The position numbers and the translations under genes are program-made. Positions 52,194 through 61,993 of a DNA stretch of 64,000 nucleotides are shown here, piece by piece; position 1 is the first letter of the stretch, and each line of letters starts with the position of its first letter. The notes beneath the pieces are model-generated. The model was not told the DNA's origin. It ran no database searches and worked only from the letters and a program-made list of their open reading frames with translations. Origin of the DNA: Lachnospiraceae bacterium. Its GTDB lineage: Bacteria; Bacillota; Clostridia; Lachnospirales; Lachnospiraceae. The stretch lies in contig BLMJ01000224.1 of assembly GCA_011960625.1 (NCBI GenBank), forward strand, positions 1-64,000, given 5' to 3'.

Positions 52194-53373
52194 TCTTTTT
52201 CTCTTTCATAATATTATTTAGACTTTTCTTTAATTTTAGATTTTCCTTTTCCCAGCAAAGCTCTTTTTTTGCTTTTATAAGATTTTCTTTTAACCTGAAA
52301 TATATTTGAGGATTGTCTTTTAGCTTACTCACGCTTTTACAAACATTTTCCATATCATAAGGAGCACAGGTTATGCCTATATCATATAGATCGATAATTT
52401 TTTTAACTTCTGGAAAATTAGAGGCTAAAATGGGAGTCATACTCTGTATACTTTCGAAAAATTTGTTGGGCAGCATATAGTAATAACTCTCACAAATTCC
52501 TGGAATTAAAATCACTTCCAAATCAACCGCGCCTACATAATCTCCTAGCTGTTGCTGAGAAACTGCTTCTAAAAATAACACTTTTGAATCTATTCCTATC
52601 TGTTTACACAATTTTTTTAAACTTTTTAGATAGTTTTCATCCCCATTTCCTAAAACAATGCCCGCGGTATTAGAAACTGAACCAACGATATTAAGCATAG
52701 CTTCTATTCCTCTATTCGGAATAACCCCGCCATGATACATTAGCAAAAACGTATCTTTTTCCAATCCCATTTTTTTTAGAAACGTTTTTCTAAGTTCCGC
52801 ACTTTTCTGCTCATTGGTATGATAAGAATAAGGTATATTTCTGATGACTAGAGGACGCATATTTAAATTGTATTTTTCCTGTACCTTTGCTGCAATACTA
52901 TCGCTTACTACTATGGACAAATCACTCGTTCTTATTGCAAATTTCTCAAGTACGCCGATAATCTTCTTTTGGAGTAAGTTCCTTTTTATATTTCTTCCGA
53001 TTTCAAATTCATGCGCATCATAAATTAGTTTAGGAGGATTACTTACAAACCGTGTAGAAAAATATCCAATCAAGTATGCCGTCAAATCATGCCCACTGAT
53101 GATTTCCGGATTCAATTTTCTAATTCGCATACTCCATAAAAAAATTGTAAAAATTCTATTTAATGGAATTAAGAACCTACTCTCTCCCAAATACCTAGTT
53201 GTGTAAAAACATAATTTATAATTATTCCTTGTTGTTTCCACCTTGCGATCTTTTTTTCTGTCTCCTTTGGCAACGACTAGAATATCCATTTTCAATTCCT
53301 GTGCAACCGACAATTCTCTTTCATCTCGACTTTGATTTTTAAATTCTGCACAAACTATTTTTAAATATGTCAT
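52186..53373 (-). CDS. Glycosyltransferase (GT4-like)
   Basis: YDAHEFEIGRN, YHGGVIPNRGIEAML, LPNKFFESI. Confidence 0.87.
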   Translation of the reverse strand: MTYLKIVCAEFKNQSRDERELSVAQELKMDILVVAKGDRKKDRKVETTRNNYKLCFYTTRYLGESRFLIPLNRIFTIFLWSMRIRKLNPEIISGHDLTAYLIGYFSTRFVSNPPKLIYDAHEFEIGRNIKRNLLQKKIIGVLEKFAIRTSDLSIVVSDSIAAKVQEKYNLNMRPLVIRNIPYSYHTNEQKSAELRKTFLKKMGLEKDTFLLMYHGGVIPNRGIEAMLNIVGSVSNTAGIVLGNGDENYLKSLKKLCKQIGIDSKVLFLEAVSQQQLGDYVGAVDLEVILIPGICESYYYMLPNKFFESIQSMTPILASNFPEVKKIIDLYDIGITCAPYDMENVCKSVSKLKDNPQIYFRLKENLIKAKKELCWEKENLKLKKSLNNIMKEKKND

Positions 53374-53391
53374 CTTTCTACCTTCTATTAA

Positions 53392-54501
53392 CTATACTCT
53401 TAACTCTATTTGTCCATATAACTCAATTAGCTTTTTTTCTTCCATTTCCCAATTATACTTTTCTTCTGCCGCTTTACGTCCATTTTCTCCCATTTTTTTA
53501 GCTTTCTCTGTATCATTCTTCAGAGTCAAAATCGCTTCGATAATCTCATGTTGATTATACGGATTAACGCATATTCCACATTCCCATTCTTCAATAATTT
53601 TTTTCCACAGTTTAAAATCTGTACAAATAACAGGTATTCCAGCCTCCATATATTCAAATAATTTTGTATTTCCTAAAGTCCCCGTCTTATATCCTACATT
53701 TGCGTTATAAGAGTTAAGCGCCATACCTGCCAACGAACGGGCATATATCTTTTTTACCTCCTCATGGGGTTTTACTCCGAGATAGTTTACTCTTTCCCAC
53801 CCTTTTTCTTTTTTCAATTCTTCCATATAACCTCCGCTTCCTTTTCCAACAAGGTTATATCTCACCTCGCATTGTTCCAAGCAGCCTATGACGTTATGAT
53901 GCATCCACTGTTCTGATATTCCACCTGCAAAACAGATACTATCCGTCCTGCCTTCTTCACCTGCGCCAATTTGTATTTTATCGGTTATAATAGGGAAATT
54001 TGAAATAACGGTCGTCTTAATTCCTTTTTTAGAAAACCTATCTGAAATATGAGGCGAAACCGTTATAACTGCATCAAATTTTTGGGAAATATTTTTTTCT
54101 GTAACTTCTATTAAGAAAGAAACTATTCTTCTCAGTACAGACGGTATCCACGTTTTTCCTAACACCTGTCTCCCTATATCTTCATGAGCGTCGTATATCA
54201 CTTTCTTTCCTTTCTTTTTCAAAAGGTATCCACAGGGTAATAACTCTGGATCATGCAGATGGTAGATTTGACTGTCTGTTCGGAGCGCCTGCTTATACAC
54301 ACGGTATGTCGAAAAAAGGATTCTTTTTATACGATTTTTATCTTGGGGAATACCAATGATATGTATGGATTCTTTCTCTTTACTATCTCCTGGAGCTATG
54401 AGACTTACATCATATCCTGCCTTCTTTAATGATACACATTCTTTCTCAAATATCCTTACATCATCAGCCTTATGCACGCTAGTCAAATGACATATTTTCA
54501 C
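53392..54501 (-). CDS. Glycosyltransferase (GT4-like)
   Basis: MKICHLTSVHKADDVRIFEKECVSLKKAGYDVSLIAPGD, NTKLFEYMEAGIPVICTDF. Confidence 0.92.
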   Translation of the reverse strand: MKICHLTSVHKADDVRIFEKECVSLKKAGYDVSLIAPGDSKEKESIHIIGIPQDKNRIKRILFSTYRVYKQALRTDSQIYHLHDPELLPCGYLLKKKGKKVIYDAHEDIGRQVLGKTWIPSVLRRIVSFLIEVTEKNISQKFDAVITVSPHISDRFSKKGIKTTVISNFPIITDKIQIGAGEEGRTDSICFAGGISEQWMHHNVIGCLEQCEVRYNLVGKGSGGYMEELKKEKGWERVNYLGVKPHEEVKKIYARSLAGMALNSYNANVGYKTGTLGNTKLFEYMEAGIPVICTDFKLWKKIIEEWECGICVNPYNQHEIIEAILTLKNDTEKAKKMGENGRKAAEEKYNWEMEEKKLIELYGQIELRV

Positions 54502-55741
54502 TCTCTATATCCTCCAATATTTTCCTATACTTAGGCCCTAATACGTTAAAACTATATTTCTTTTCTATCTCCTCTTTTCCTCTTTTTCCCATATGTTTTT
54601 TTTCTTTTTCAGACATCTTATAGAGCCGTAAAATCGCATCTGCATACTTTTCTTCCTTCCCATACTCCATAGTAATTCCGCCCCCGCTATCTTTTACAAC
54701 ATTTTCTGCATCGCATGCAAAGACAACGGGCCTGCCCGAATATAAATAATCATTTAGTTTATTCATACTTAGCCCATATTTATACAAACTTACATTCTCA
54801 TGTGCTGCTAAACAAATTTTGCCCTTTTTTAAAGCTAACGCCACCTGCTCTTTTGTAATTTTAGAAAAGAATCTCACGTTTTCAATCCTATGCTTTTTAC
54901 AATATTCTAATAATCTCTCTTTTTCGTGCCCATCTCCAATGATTGCAAATTTAATTTCCGGTTCTTTTTCAAATACCATTTCTGCAGATTGCAGAATGAA
55001 TTGAACACATTCTGCCGCCACAAGACTTCCTGCATAAACTGCACACCAGTTCTCTTCTAAATACTGATTCATATCCTCCGGCAAATTTAATTCTTCATCA
55101 GCCAGGGCCTTATCTATAATGTCAGTATTAATACCGTTAGGAATCCATTCTATTTTTTTTCTTGATATCTTATACTGATTACATATGTATTGATAGGCAT
55201 ACGGCATTGTTGTTATAATTTTATCCGACCTATCATATGCCCTCTTCTCAATCAAGCCAAAAAAGTAGACAATTATATTTGCGGGAGACATACCGCATAA
55301 TTCGATAAATGATAATGGCCACAAATCTCTTACTTCACATATAAATTTACTGTCTGCCTTTTTTGATATCCAATATGCTGCCTCCCATGCCAATGGATGT
55401 ACTGATGAACCTATTACAAAGTCCGGTCTGCCATATATATTCTCTATCTGGTTATAATACTTCTTCACTTTTCTTACATAAGAAAACATATTTAATATAC
55501 GTTTTCCTCCGTTATCCATATATGGAGGACTCGTTCTCAGCCACACATATTTTATATTTTTTTCTATATTTTGAATAAAAAATTCTTGATCATTCAGATA
55601 AGTTCTTGGACCATGCAGAAAAGAAGAGGCAATAACAATAACCTTTATATCTGCATTCTTTACAAATTGTTTTGCTAATTCAAAATGGCGATGTCCCTCC
55701 AAACCAGCATGATGATTACATATCCAAATCGTTTTTTTCAT
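54479..55741 (-). CDS. Glycosyltransferase (WbuB-like GT4)
   Basis: CEVRDLWPLSFIEL, EWIPNGINTDIID, AVYAGSLV, YLYSGRPVVFAC. Confidence 0.92.
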   Translation of the reverse strand: MKKTIWICNHHAGLEGHRHFELAKQFVKNADIKVIVIASSFLHGPRTYLNDQEFFIQNIEKNIKYVWLRTSPPYMDNGGKRILNMFSYVRKVKKYYNQIENIYGRPDFVIGSSVHPLAWEAAYWISKKADSKFICEVRDLWPLSFIELCGMSPANIIVYFFGLIEKRAYDRSDKIITTMPYAYQYICNQYKISRKKIEWIPNGINTDIIDKALADEELNLPEDMNQYLEENWCAVYAGSLVAAECVQFILQSAEMVFEKEPEIKFAIIGDGHEKERLLEYCKKHRIENVRFFSKITKEQVALALKKGKICLAAHENVSLYKYGLSMNKLNDYLYSGRPVVFACDAENVVKDSGGGITMEYGKEEKYADAILRLYKMSEKEKKHMGKRGKEEIEKKYSFNVLGPKYRKILEDIESENMSFD

Positions 55742-55763
55742 TTTATCCCTCTAATTGTGTCTC

Positions 55764-56819
55764 TCATTTTTTTGTTCTATATAATGGAAAAAAATCTGAA
55801 TCCATTTCGATGAGATTGAAATTCATCCTAGTAAATTGATCATATTTCTCTTTATCAAATATCCTCTTTCCTATATAAAAATCCATCTCTCCCTCCGGAG
55901 CAAAGGATTTTTTATACCTATATATCCCATCGTCGCTGCCATATCCCCCGCCTAGCACAAAGTTTCTAAGTCCTTTTTCTTTGGCCCATTTTATAATCTC
56001 AACCTTCAGAAAATCATTTGGCCTTACATGAAAATAATGACTGTCCGTACCACCCAGATATGAGTAAGCGTTTTCACTTCCGTAGATTACCAACTCTGTG
56101 GATATAATCTGCCCTTCATACAATACATGGAAGTAACACACATTTTCTCTCATCTCATTTAAGGTCTTAAAAAAGCTTTCTTGAAAAAAGAACGCTTCTT
56201 CTGCCTCCGTACGCTCCATAGTTCCATAATAAATGCGGAGGAAGTCGTCCAACTTTTCTCCGCATTCGTCTATCATTATTTCAAGCCCGTTCTTTTGAGC
56301 TTTTCGATAATTTTTTCTTACTTTATGTTCAAAATTTGAAAAAATTTCTTCCATTGTCCCTTCCAGGCTGCGTACAATATTATGTGTCCTGGTTTCGATC
56401 TGTCCTGTATAATATTTACGATATGGTTCCATCAATTCAAATCGAACAAACTCACTCACATACCTATTCTTAGCACAATATGCATCATACTCCTTCAGAA
56501 TTATCTGGAAACTTGATTCATCTCCCATAAGCATAAAACCGCCGTATCCGTAGGGAGAACTTATATCAAAGTATTTTCCCTTTTCCAACTTTCCCTGAAA
56601 CTGAGCGCACTCTGCAATGTCTCTTTTCATAATCACATTGACTGCTTTGGCCTTACTGCACTCCACATAAATAAGAACCGGATTCCCCTCCCCCTCATTC
56701 TGAAAAGCTTTTGCATAACTGTTTAGATAGAACACGTCATATTTTTCAAATCCCTTTACAGCCGCATCCCATTCTTCCTTTTCATCAATCTGTATTTCAC
56801 GAATCACGCTTTTCACCAT
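55764..56819 (-). CDS. FemAB/GNAT-type aminoacyl/peptidyl transferase-like protein
   Basis: RKNYRKAQKNGLEI, LVIYGSENAYSYLGGTDSHYFHVRPNDFLKVEIIKWAKEKGLRNFVLGGGYGSDDGIYRYKKSFAP. Confidence 0.88.
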   Translation of the reverse strand: MVKSVIREIQIDEKEEWDAAVKGFEKYDVFYLNSYAKAFQNEGEGNPVLIYVECSKAKAVNVIMKRDIAECAQFQGKLEKGKYFDISSPYGYGGFMLMGDESSFQIILKEYDAYCAKNRYVSEFVRFELMEPYRKYYTGQIETRTHNIVRSLEGTMEEIFSNFEHKVRKNYRKAQKNGLEIMIDECGEKLDDFLRIYYGTMERTEAEEAFFFQESFFKTLNEMRENVCYFHVLYEGQIISTELVIYGSENAYSYLGGTDSHYFHVRPNDFLKVEIIKWAKEKGLRNFVLGGGYGSDDGIYRYKKSFAPEGEMDFYIGKRIFDKEKYDQFTRMNFNLIEMDSDFFPLYRTKK

Positions 56820-56822
56820 CCT

Positions 56823-57977
56823 CTATTTTTGTAAAGCCTCTTTAATCTCCGCTGGTATATCCCTGTCGGCAAGATAGATAAAATAATTCGTATCAAACGA
56901 TCTGTTCTGCACGATTTCCTGCAGCTCACTTGTCACCTGATTCTTCTTATACAGCCAGGAATACTCTTCACAGCGCTGGAACAATTCCTCCAAAAAAGCC
57001 GTCTGCTTTGCCACGAACAAAACGCCGCTGCTTCGTTGCTTCTGACTATCTAACCTTGGCCTTCTGTATCTATTCATAGCAACCTCAATGGAGCCTTTTA
57101 TATAGGAATAACCTGTACTCAGCTCTGTAAGTGGATATGAAATATGGTCTCCGCCTGAACGGGCGTTTAACTCGATAAGATAGATATCATCATTCACAAT
57201 CTTTATCTCTGTATGCGAGGTTGTATTATCCACGCATACAGCCTCCAATAATTGAGAAATTACACTTTTTATCTTACTTCTCATTTCATTGGTAAGCTTG
57301 GCCGGCTGCATATGTCCTAATTCAACGCAATGCGGGGGACCTGAGCTAAGTTTTTCAGTCACCTGGATAATATCATGACATCCATGATAGGAAATGCCTT
57401 CAACCGAATACTCTTTGCCTCCTTCTATGTATTGCTCGATGATAATCTTCGTCTTTTCCTTAGGCATATTAACATTTGCAAATGCAATCGCATCTTGCAT
57501 TTCTTCCTGACAATTGGCTACGGATATCCCACGTTTCCCCCCTAAGGAGGTCGGCTTAATAATGACTGGAAATTGTCTTACCATCGGCGCCGTATGACCA
57601 GGCTCACAAACTACATATTCCGGTTGTCTTAACTTATCCACCGTTTTTGCCTTTTCTCGCACATAACTCTTGTCCGTAATCTGTTCAGAAACCTTAACCG
57701 ACATTCCATTCAATCCCATTATCTGCGCCGTCTTTGCCGCAATATCTATGGTCAATTCCGTCGTGGCTATCACACCGCCGACCTTAAGCTTTCTGCAAAT
57801 AGTAACAATCTTATCTATTTCAAATATGGATACCAAATGGTGTTCATCCGAATGTCCTATGACCCTGTCAGAAGAATCATTTGAAAAGCTATGGGTCTCA
57901 AGATTCATCTTTTTCGCCTCGTCCGCGATGAGCACAGCCTGTTCTCCTGACCCAATAATTGCTAACCTGTCTCTCAT
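56823..57977 (-). CDS. ATP-grasp ligase
   Basis: N-terminal nucleotide-binding-like IIGSGEQAVLIADEA; PVIIKPTSLGGKRGISVANC; IELNARSGGDHISYPLTELSTGYSY. Confidence 0.88.
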   Translation of the reverse strand: MRDRLAIIGSGEQAVLIADEAKKMNLETHSFSNDSSDRVIGHSDEHHLVSIFEIDKIVTICRKLKVGGVIATTELTIDIAAKTAQIMGLNGMSVKVSEQITDKSYVREKAKTVDKLRQPEYVVCEPGHTAPMVRQFPVIIKPTSLGGKRGISVANCQEEMQDAIAFANVNMPKEKTKIIIEQYIEGGKEYSVEGISYHGCHDIIQVTEKLSSGPPHCVELGHMQPAKLTNEMRSKIKSVISQLLEAVCVDNTTSHTEIKIVNDDIYLIELNARSGGDHISYPLTELSTGYSYIKGSIEVAMNRYRRPRLDSQKQRSSGVLFVAKQTAFLEELFQRCEEYSWLYKKNQVTSELQEIVQNRSFDTNYFIYLADRDIPAEIKEALQK

Positions 57978-57992
57978 TCTTTTCTCCTTATC

Positions 57993-58934
57993 CTAACAAT
58001 GTATATTCTTTACCAGTTGATACGCTTCCTCCTCCATCCCATGCCTTTGATAAAAATGACGTCCTTTTTCATTCACTACGTCCACAAATGTAAACAGAGC
58101 TGTCTTCTTTCCACAAATTTCGTTTTCGACACTTTCAAACAACCTACTTGCAATGTGCTTTTTTCGGTATTCTGGAAGAACTGTAATTGCATTTAATAAA
58201 TACCGTTCTTCTTTCCGGTATTCATAAGGAAACACCCAAATAAAGCCCGCCAGCTCTTTTTTATCAAAATACCCATAAACAATCGCCTTATCCTGCATGA
58301 TATAATCTATAAGCTCTGTAATTCTAACGAACGCCGTCTGATAGTCTTCAGACTGTGTCAATATATGTGCCTTTGTATTAATAAGAAATAATTCTGCCAA
58401 TTCTTTCCGGTATTCATATGCTTGTTGAGAAGTAATCTTTTTTACCCCCCCCCCCTCATATTTTTCACCTGTCAGCTTCTTCTTTACAAGCTGTATTCTT
58501 TCCATCTGATACCCCATCCGATCATAGAAATTGATTGCCTCTCTATTGAAAGCCTCTGCATGTAAAAATACGGAATGACATCCCATCGTTTTCCCTATTT
58601 TTTCTATTTCAGACAGAAGCGTTTTCCCTACTTTACACCTTCTAAATCTTTCGTCCACATGCAGTATACTTACATATAACCGCTCTTTGTCATCGCGAAA
58701 TGGATATTGATACCCCCATATAAAACCAATCATTTCTTCCTCTGCCATTGCTCCGCAAACGACCGCCGTTCCCTCTTCCATATGGGTCAACATTTCTTCA
58801 TATTTTGTTTCAGCATCTGAATATTGATAAGCTTCTTCATATGAAGTATTTTTTACACTTTCATATATATATCGGATGATATTTCTCCTATGGCCTAAAG
58901 CCTCCTCAATACTTAACCGCTTAATTTGATACAT
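57993..58934 (-). CDS. Tandem (two-domain) GNAT acetyltransferase with G11 tract at the domain junction
   Basis: Domain 1 GFIWGYQYPFRDDKERLYVSILHVDERFRRCKVGKTLL...NFYDRMGYQMERIQLVKK; domain 2 GFIWVFPYEYRKEERYLLNAITVLPEYRKKHIASRLF...HFYQRHGMEEEAYQLVKN. Confidence 0.88.
   Translation of the reverse strand: MYQIKRLSIEEALGHRRNIIRYIYESVKNTSYEEAYQYSDAETKYEEMLTHMEEGTAVVCGAMAEEEMIGFIWGYQYPFRDDKERLYVSILHVDERFRRCKVGKTLLSEIEKIGKTMGCHSVFLHAEAFNREAINFYDRMGYQMERIQLVKKKLTGEKYEGGGVKKITSQQAYEYRKELAELFLINTKAHILTQSEDYQTAFVRITELIDYIMQDKAIVYGYFDKKELAGFIWVFPYEYRKEERYLLNAITVLPEYRKKHIASRLFESVENEICGKKTALFTFVDVVNEKGRHFYQRHGMEEEAYQLVKNIHC
58445..58455 (-). repeat. Homopolymeric G11 (C11 on + strand) inside coding sequence
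   Basis: aaa tat gaG GGG GGG GGG Gta aaa; counted directly. Confidence 0.97.
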
Positions 58935-58936
58935 TC

Positions 58937-60025
58937 CTATCCCCACTTTCTCAGATTTTCTGCTATCCTCTCTATATCCTCTTCGTCATATCGCTGATCA
59001 ATGGGGAAACATAATACCGTATCATATATTTCCTGAGCCTCTTTACATATTTGAGGCATAAAGCTGGGTTTGGGCCAGACAATCGGAGCATAAATATTCT
59101 GTTCTCTCATCTTAATCTGCAGTTCATTGCGTTTTTCTGACAATATTGCCAAATAAAGCGGCACATCCTTTTCTTTTAATTGGGGTGTTAGGATTCTGTA
59201 ATTCATATGATTTCTGATATTTTCATATAGTTTCTCATAGTTCTTACGCCGTTTTCTTTTTAACTCTTCGATATTTAAACTGCATTGGATTTCAATCCCT
59301 GCCTGGCTGATTCTAAAATACTTTTCCTCCGCGTCTAATATTTCCTCCGCCTCCTTGAAGCTTTTCAAGAACTCTTTTTTCTCACCCTTGCTCTCGTACA
59401 AATATTTATATTTTAAATAAGATGCCTCAAGCTTCTTATTTTCAAGCTCTTTATCATAATTTGCAGGCTTGTCTTCAAATACGCCTTCCCTGCAAACTGC
59501 AAAACCACCGTCTGGCAGCGCCGCCCATTTTCTCAAACTTCCAATGGTGTAATCCACAGGTAATCCCGAGAAATCACTGTAAAGACATTGCGTTCGATCT
59601 TCAATAAAAATGACCCCCTGCTCAACAAACTCGGAAGCTATCTTCTCAAATCCTTTCAATGTGTCGAACCCAAAATACCGATGTATAAGAACCACCTGCG
59701 CGCCGCTTGATATGAGAATCTCCCGAAATCTATTCTCATCAATATCCAGCGTAGGATTAATGGGATATGCCGCAATTTTGTAGCCTCTCTTCACAAACGG
59801 CTCGATTACTACCTCACAGGTAAAGGGAGGGACTAAGGCAATTTTTCTAATTTTAGGCTGCCTTCTCTCAATGGTGTCCAATACAAAGCCTTCCGCCCCT
59901 CGTCCTGTAGATAAAACAACCTCGTCGCTGCCCTTTATCCCATACCGGCCAATATGTAAAACAGAACCTTTATTAAGCATAATATTGGGATTAAGATCAA
60001 AATTACTACCTATTTCCTTCTGCAT
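58937..60025 (-). CDS. PLP-dependent aminotransferase-fold protein (DegT-like, divergent)
   Basis: SGAQVVLIHRYFGFDT, FIEDRTQCLYSDFSGLPVDYTIGSLRKWAALPDGGFAV. Confidence 0.75.
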   Translation of the reverse strand: MQKEIGSNFDLNPNIMLNKGSVLHIGRYGIKGSDEVVLSTGRGAEGFVLDTIERRQPKIRKIALVPPFTCEVVIEPFVKRGYKIAAYPINPTLDIDENRFREILISSGAQVVLIHRYFGFDTLKGFEKIASEFVEQGVIFIEDRTQCLYSDFSGLPVDYTIGSLRKWAALPDGGFAVCREGVFEDKPANYDKELENKKLEASYLKYKYLYESKGEKKEFLKSFKEAEEILDAEEKYFRISQAGIEIQCSLNIEELKRKRRKNYEKLYENIRNHMNYRILTPQLKEKDVPLYLAILSEKRNELQIKMREQNIYAPIVWPKPSFMPQICKEAQEIYDTVLCFPIDQRYDEEDIERIAENLRKWG

Positions 60026-60770
60026 TACAAGAAATTCTCCTCTCTATATTCAACGGTTGGTGAAGTATTATCTCTTTCCCATTTACAACGTAATGTAATC
60101 GTCCGTCTTTATCTTTTCTTGCTAAGGACACATCTGCTACATTCTTTCGCCCGATAACCTTTTTTATTGTTTCAAAAAATATTTTCGTATCTGCCGCAAA
60201 ACTAATATTCCCTATGTATTCTAAATCATATGCAAAAATTTCTTCCCAAGACAAAAAGCTTCTTCCATTAACCTGTGCCAGTCCCGTAAGTCCAGGACGG
60301 ACATCGTGCCGGTGATGTTCCGCTTTTGTATAATAGGGAATATATTCGGGCACCAACGGCCTGGGACCTACAATGGAACAATCACCCGCTATAATATTTA
60401 ACAACTCCGGCAGCTCATCCAGACTGGTTTTTCGCAAAAATTTACCGTAAGCTGTTAATCGCATTTCATCGGGCAGTAAATTTCCATTCTGATCTTTTCT
60501 GTTTGACATAGTGCGGAATTTGATAAGTTTAAATATTTTTTCATTTTTTCCCGGTCTTTTTTGTATAAAAAAAGGATTCCCTCTCATTGCGATACTTCCT
60601 CCTAAAATAAGACCTGCCAATAGCGGTGAAAGAAGGACTAAGGCAATCGTCGACAATATAAAATCGAGCGTTCTTTTTATATATACCGCATAAAATCCCT
60701 GCTTTTTTTCTATATGTTCACTTGTTTGCATCCTTCTTTTTCCTGTATTCTTATTTCTCCTTTGTATCAT
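60006..60770 (-). CDS. Initiating undecaprenyl-phosphate sugar transferase (PglC/WcaJ C-terminal type)
   Basis: KRTLDFILSTIALVLLSPLLAGLIL, KLIKFRTM, LRKTSLDELPELLNIIAGDCSIVGPRPLVPEY. Confidence 0.95.
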   Translation of the reverse strand: MIQRRNKNTGKRRMQTSEHIEKKQGFYAVYIKRTLDFILSTIALVLLSPLLAGLILGGSIAMRGNPFFIQKRPGKNEKIFKLIKFRTMSNRKDQNGNLLPDEMRLTAYGKFLRKTSLDELPELLNIIAGDCSIVGPRPLVPEYIPYYTKAEHHRHDVRPGLTGLAQVNGRSFLSWEEIFAYDLEYIGNISFAADTKIFFETIKKVIGRKNVADVSLARKDKDGRLHYVVNGKEIILHQPLNIERRISCNAEGNR

Positions 60771-61993
60771 GCAAAACACCTTTTTATGATTTCTATGATC
60801 TGTTCCTGTTCCTTTGCCGTCATCTTGTTATCGCTAGGAAGACATAACCCCCGCTGAAAGATATCCATCCCTACATCTAATGCTTTTCTCCCTCTTCCAT
60901 TCCCCTGGCGGGTGACAAATCCATTCATCCGGTAAATAGGCTGCATATGCATGGGTTTCCAGATTGGTCGTCCTTCTGCGTTATATTTCCCAAGCATTTC
61001 CAAAATCTCAGTGGGACAGCTCTTCCCTTTTTCACTAATATAAATTGCTTCCTGTTCTCCGCGAATCTGTCTGCACATGGCTTCTGAACGAATTGTCATA
61101 CATGACAGCCAATAATTTGGCTCGCTGTTCACCTTATCGAAGGGATTCATTTCGATTGGCAAATCCGTAAGGCCCTTTTGATACCTCTCATAAATCGCCT
61201 TCTTCTGCGAGATATGTTCCTCCAAGTATGGAATCTGTCCTCTGACCACACCTGCAATCACATTACTCATGCGATAGTTATAGCCTAACTCTTCGTGCTG
61301 ATACCAAGGTGCATTTTCCCTGGCCTGTGTAGACCATTTTCGCACTTTATCAGCATCCTCCAAAATATCCGTCAGCAACATCCCTCCGGAAGAGCCTGTG
61401 ATTATCTTATTCCCATTAAATGAGATACAACTATAAGCTCCGAACTTCCCCGTCTGCCTGCCTTTATAAGCTGCTCCAAAGGACTCTGCCGCATCCTCAA
61501 TCATCACCGCGCCATGCCGTTCACACACTTCCTTCAGCTCATCCATCTTTCCAGGCGTTCCATACAAGTGTGCAAATACAACCACCCTTACCTCTGGATA
61601 ACATTCAAACGCCTTCTCAAGCGCCACTGGGTCCATATTCCAGGTATCGTATTCTGTATCAATAAATATTGGTTCTCCGCCCTCATATACCACCGGATTC
61701 ACTGTGGCATCAAATGTCATATCAGAACAAAACACTTTCTCTTTTGGCCGCACTCCCGCCAATTTCACTGCCATATGCAAAGCAGCCGTCCCAGACGATA
61801 ATGCAACCGCATATTTACACCCAATCTTTTCACAGGCCATCCGTTCTGCTTCGTTGATATTTTCACCCACAGTAGACATCCAGTTCGTCTCATATGCTTT
61901 CCTAATGTACTCCAATTCCGGCCCATGCATGGTCGGTGAACTAAGCCAGATTTTTGACTCAAACGGACATAGATTTTCTTCCATTCCACTCAT
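60767..61993 (-). CDS. DegT/DnrJ/EryC1 aminotransferase (PglE-like)
   Basis: IWLSSPTMHGPELEYIRKAYETNWMSTVGENI, ALSSGTAALHMAVKLAG, EDAAESFGAAYKGRQTGKFG, SFNGNKIITGSSGGML. Confidence 0.94.
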   Translation of the reverse strand: MSGMEENLCPFESKIWLSSPTMHGPELEYIRKAYETNWMSTVGENINEAERMACEKIGCKYAVALSSGTAALHMAVKLAGVRPKEKVFCSDMTFDATVNPVVYEGGEPIFIDTEYDTWNMDPVALEKAFECYPEVRVVVFAHLYGTPGKMDELKEVCERHGAVMIEDAAESFGAAYKGRQTGKFGAYSCISFNGNKIITGSSGGMLLTDILEDADKVRKWSTQARENAPWYQHEELGYNYRMSNVIAGVVRGQIPYLEEHISQKKAIYERYQKGLTDLPIEMNPFDKVNSEPNYWLSCMTIRSEAMCRQIRGEQEAIYISEKGKSCPTEILEMLGKYNAEGRPIWKPMHMQPIYRMNGFVTRQGNGRGRKALDVGMDIFQRGLCLPSDNKMTAKEQEQIIEIIKRCFA

